Origin: a candidate division NC10 bacterium CSP1-5
Lineage (GTDB): Bacteria; Methylomirabilota; Methylomirabilia; Methylomirabilales; CSP1-5
NCBI GenBank assembly: GCA_001443495.1
Contig: LDXR01000034.1
Coordinates: 1-8,368 of the forward strand
Direction: 5' to 3'
DNA: 8,368 nt
A model generated the notes under the pieces. That model had not been told where the DNA came from. It was given only the letters and a program-made list of their open reading frames with translations, and searched no databases. This document shows positions 7,001 through 8,368 of the stretch, piece by piece (the stretch's first letter is position 1; each line of letters starts with the position of its first letter). Both the position numbers and the translations under genes were made by a program.

Positions 7001-7827
7001 GTCTCCCACAGCATGCTGTAGTGCTTCTCGATAGAGTACAGGTAGCTCGCCTGCTGGGATTGCGGGATCTCTAGATCCTCCAGGCAACGATAGCTGTGGT
7101 CCCGGGGCGTGCGCGAGATCTGCATCATCCTAGCGGCGCCGGTGGTGCGCAGCGCCTCACCGATGCGCTCACGGATGTGGCCCTCGAGATCGAGGGTCGT
7201 GTGGGCATGGACCCACTCCGCCAGGGTCCACTCCTCTCCGAGCCGCGCGAGCGTGGTCTCGAGATCGTGCGCAGCCTGCTGTAGGAGCGTCGTACGGGTC
7301 TCTGGCGGCACATCCTGGCGGAAGCGCCTGGTCGCCTTCGCATGAAATACCTGCCAGCGGAGGGTGCCGTGCGGGAGGGGGGTCACTTCATGCAGGAGCT
7401 GGGCGAGACAGACATCGCGCGCCTCCACCTGCCGCCCGCGCACCTCTATCGGGGGCCGCATGGTCAGGTGAGGGGCCGCGGTCTCCACAGCCCGCCCGAG
7501 GTCCTCTCTGGTAATACGACCGCTGGCGTAGATATGGCGGAACGCCTCGTTCGAGAGGTACCCCTGGCCTCCCAAGAGACGCTGGGCCTGGGTGACCGCG
7601 CGGTCAAAGGGGAGATACTCAAGCCCTTGCAAGGGATTCTGCGCGACAAAGCCATGAATGGGTCCCTTGGGAGGTAAGACCGTGCGCGCGCGAGCCACCT
7701 GCGATCGGAGACGCTCTCGTTCCTCGCCGACCGGCCCTTTCCTGCCCTCGGGCCCACGAAGAAAATCAAGCCACCGGAACCGCTGTTGATTGTCCTGCTC
7801 CACTGCCTCTGCCTCGCTCTCTCCCAT
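4027..7827 (-). CDS. dabA: Inorganic carbon transporter subunit DabA (DUF2309/UPF0753)
   Basis: This 1266-residue protein belongs to the DUF2309 family. Its members work with a NuoL-like membrane partner (DabB) to accumulate inorganic carbon, probably by ion-gradient-driven one-way hydration of CO2 to bicarbonate at a beta-carbonic-anhydrase-like zinc site. The zinc-site residues are visible. FCLDMREE gives C738 and D740, FCGHGSTTENN gives H950, and HCGACGGSRGGPNGR gives C965. The H-to-C spacing of 15 matches H524/C539 of Halothiobacillus DabA. The N-terminal PIHGFVAQNPLQGLEYLPFDRAV (56-78) and C-terminal PEWGHARC, SYNPNQDPDGSIL, DYYFSYVDSGINGVFGAGTKAIHNVVGLIGVMQG and DLRPGLPAQGV segments are also family hallmarks. 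It is several hundred residues longer than the Halothiobacillus protein. There are no clear membrane helices, as expected for a cytoplasmic subunit. The ATG at 7827 lacks a convincing ribosome-binding site. A GTG at 7803 with GAGG eight bases upstream is an alternative start. Confidence 0.93.
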   Translation of the reverse strand: MGESEAEAVEQDNQQRFRWLDFLRGPEGRKGPVGEERERLRSQVARARTVLPPKGPIHGFVAQNPLQGLEYLPFDRAVTQAQRLLGGQGYLSNEAFRHIYASGRITREDLGRAVETAAPHLTMRPPIEVRGRQVEARDVCLAQLLHEVTPLPHGTLRWQVFHAKATRRFRQDVPPETRTTLLQQAAHDLETTLARLGEEWTLAEWVHAHTTLDLEGHIRERIGEALRTTGAARMMQISRTPRDHSYRCLEDLEIPQSQQASYLYSIEKHYSMLWETDRNAPVTREEFAALWLHEERQLLRSLPRRSLGSGGTLPAIARHCRQDLERYAVSALWAAVLMKLGLADPVAFQDQEARVAEARLHQVLAVARDGLPQRGLRADLVRSAREALERDIERIGPEWTVGGLCHRLTGTHITGAINDQMIRWCAAFLDEGLAGWPMPDRERGFYGAWRKVAERDLTCWFLGVKGSSKKIRQLPSHPEDAVIQSLRTLGVPERYWTEYLTLHLAALPGWAGIIGWRETHPIYEMQQHHPIDLTQYLAVRLFYEVELVFTLCREEWDIEGTVPALTAYFLAHPGEYVARSQAVAGGLPDLMAGGIVRTAQGRIALNWDAFTHRGYGDMRRARGLSREDQWFRFAEMLYADREGGGEEHHAIERVYHDAWRLFRLGQILGLSAEDIRALPPEAPNTLLGLLDELPPATHGPIWLEAFESHYRDQLLTLLSRHRQIPERKGRPRAQLIFCLDMREEGIRRHVEAQSEEYETLGTAGFFTMPMILRPLATGIAKPSCPIPIDPRHTVVEGLHAGQGTREARHTYRKKWKEALHGIYHRLETNFATAYSLIDLLGVPFGITVMGRTLLPRSSRVLTATLRDTLIPPVRTSLRVDRPTEDETREELALIDELRANGLDARHHAARLAEFGALGFSLKEQVDLVEAQLRMIGLTDNFARLILFCGHGSTTENNPYAAAYHCGACGGSRGGPNGRAIAAMLNSPQVRAVLAERGIRIQEDTYFLGAEHDTAADRFTYFDTEELPPTHREEFRRLAHDCIQACGGHAQERCRHLPLAPENPTPEEALRHVHTRSVDWAQVYPEWGHARCAVMLIGRRGWTRGLSLDRRVYLQSYNPNQDPDGSILAEIMAAFVPVVRGIALDYYFSYVDSGINGVFGAGTKAIHNVVGLIGVMQGAGSDLRPGLPAQGVAPLHEPMRAHLVIEADPARVRSIIAQYKVLKDLFENQWAHLIAWNPQTGDFLGYTRDGVWQSLEPREGAGACGLV

Positions 7828-7829
7828 GG

Positions 7830-7848
7830 AAAAACCGCTGGAGGGCGG
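7830..7848 (-). terminator. Weak terminator-like hairpin in the dabB-dabA junction
   Basis: On the minus strand CCGC-CCTCCA-GCGG is followed at once by TTTTT, three bases before the dabA ATG. G-U pairs could lengthen the stem slightly. A second possible pairing (GCTGG with CCAGC) and an upstream one (GCGGGCCT with AGGCCGC) overlap it, so alternative folds are conceivable. The four-pair core is short for an efficient terminator, so partial attenuation or chance are both possible. Confidence 0.25.
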
Positions 7849-7875
7849 CCTCAGCCAGCAGGCCCGCAGAGCACA

Positions 7876-8368
7876 CTATCGAAAGATGATATATAAGCAC
7901 GCGAGCACAAAGATCCCCAAGGCCATGGCCAGCAAATAATTCTGAATCAACCCGGTCTGTAGGCGTCGCATGATATCGGACACGGTCTGGTTCAGCTCAG
8001 CCACCCAATCGACCCTCGCATCGATCGCCTCTTCATCGACCTCGGTCGAGGCCATCGCCGTGCCGCCGACGAAATGCGCGACCTGGTTCACGGTCCCATC
8101 GATCACCCGCTCGTCGATCCGGGACGAGGCACGCCCTGCACCCCCGATGAACGAGGCGACCTGATTGACCGCCCCATCGATCAATCTGCCATCCATCCTC
8201 CAGAGGAGGTGGCAGACCCAACGGAATCTCACCAGGAAGACCGCGGAGTAGATCTCGTCCAGGAAGTACCGACGAAAGAGGACCACATAGAGCGTCGACG
8301 AGCGAAACGGCAGCTCCCACCACTGGAGGTACGAGACATAGGCAAGCCCGATCCCCGCCGCTGCCACC
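7876..8368 (-). CDS. NuoL/DabB-like proton-translocating membrane subunit, C-terminal part
   Basis: The gene enters from the right edge and only its last 163 residues are present. They match the C-terminal part of NADH-quinone oxidoreductase subunit L (NuoL/NdhF) and related subunits. YFLDEIY follows the last core helices, then comes the extension MDGRLIDGAVNQVASFIGG, then LQTGLIQNYLLAMALGIFVLACLYIIF as a final membrane helix, ending in TAG. Such subunits form ion channels in complex I. The same fold acts as DabB, the membrane partner of DabA. The position 48 bases before dabA on the same strand argues for DabB. The well-developed complex I type C-terminus also allows a true NuoL in a nuo cluster. 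The extension contains three 26-residue repeats. Confidence 0.85.
   Translation of the reverse strand, partial: VAAAGIGLAYVSYLQWWELPFRSSTLYVVLFRRYFLDEIYSAVFLVRFRWVCHLLWRMDGRLIDGAVNQVASFIGGAGRASSRIDERVIDGTVNQVAHFVGGTAMASTEVDEEAIDARVDWVAELNQTVSDIMRRLQTGLIQNYLLAMALGIFVLACLYIIFR
7954..8187 (-). repeat. Threefold 26-residue repeat in the NuoL/DabB C-terminal extension
   Basis: Three successive 78-base units encode RLIDGAVNQVASFIGG.., RVIDGTVNQVAHFVGG.. and the degenerate EAIDARVDWVAEL... The first two are close (IDG-VNQVA-F-GG, then AS near the end), while the third keeps only the ID-V-VA pattern. The repeats sit between the last core membrane helices and the terminal one, where NuoL carries its lateral segment. 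Confidence 0.75.

Noticed and set aside
5581-7074. 497-codon open frame on the plus strand opposite dabA
   Set aside because: It is antisense to well-conserved DUF2309 sequence, has no recognisable domain, and is rich in P, R and E as expected for a GC-rich shadow frame.

Overview
This 8.4-kb window is a GC-rich bacterial chromosome segment with dense, ordinary codon use. The gene families and the split-type glycine decarboxylase (a gcvPA start follows gcvH) fit a deep-branching lineage such as NC10 or Nitrospirota. That placement is an inference from gene content and cannot be proved from the window. No tRNA, rRNA, CRISPR array or insertion sequence was seen.

Left third (1-1740, minus strand): a glycine cleavage operon read leftwards, gcvT -> gcvH -> gcvPA. 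Only the first six codons of gcvPA are inside the window, and they overlap the gcvH stop in a TGATG junction. The gcvT-gcvH gap is filled by a 73-base seven-base-period repeat. Upstream of gcvT lies a near-consensus promoter (TTGCCA-N17-TATAAT). The ribosome-binding site of gcvT can be paired into a hairpin.

Middle (1741-4030, plus strand): a divergent promoter drives a 703-residue membrane-anchored sensor protein with the layout signal peptide/membrane helix-PAS-PAS-GAF-GAF. It has no kinase, cyclase or other output domain. Its two GAF domains end in a 44-base exact DNA repeat.

Right half (4019-8368, minus strand): the 3' end of a NuoL-like membrane subunit gene, followed 48 bases later by a 1266-residue DUF2309/DabA protein. 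DabA carries the complete beta-carbonic-anhydrase-like zinc site (C738, D740, H950, C965). Together they look like a DabB-DabA energy-coupled inorganic carbon (CO2/bicarbonate) uptake pair. The NuoL-like protein keeps a complex I type C-terminal extension, here with a threefold 26-residue repeat. The stop codons of dabA and the sensor gene overlap tail to tail. A likely dabA terminator is folded into the last codons of both genes.

The glycine cleavage enzymes release CO2 and one-carbon units, whereas DabA traps CO2 as bicarbonate. Any functional link between the two operons is speculation. Beyond these families the most unusual items are the regulatory structures, the heptad repeat and the output-less sensor.
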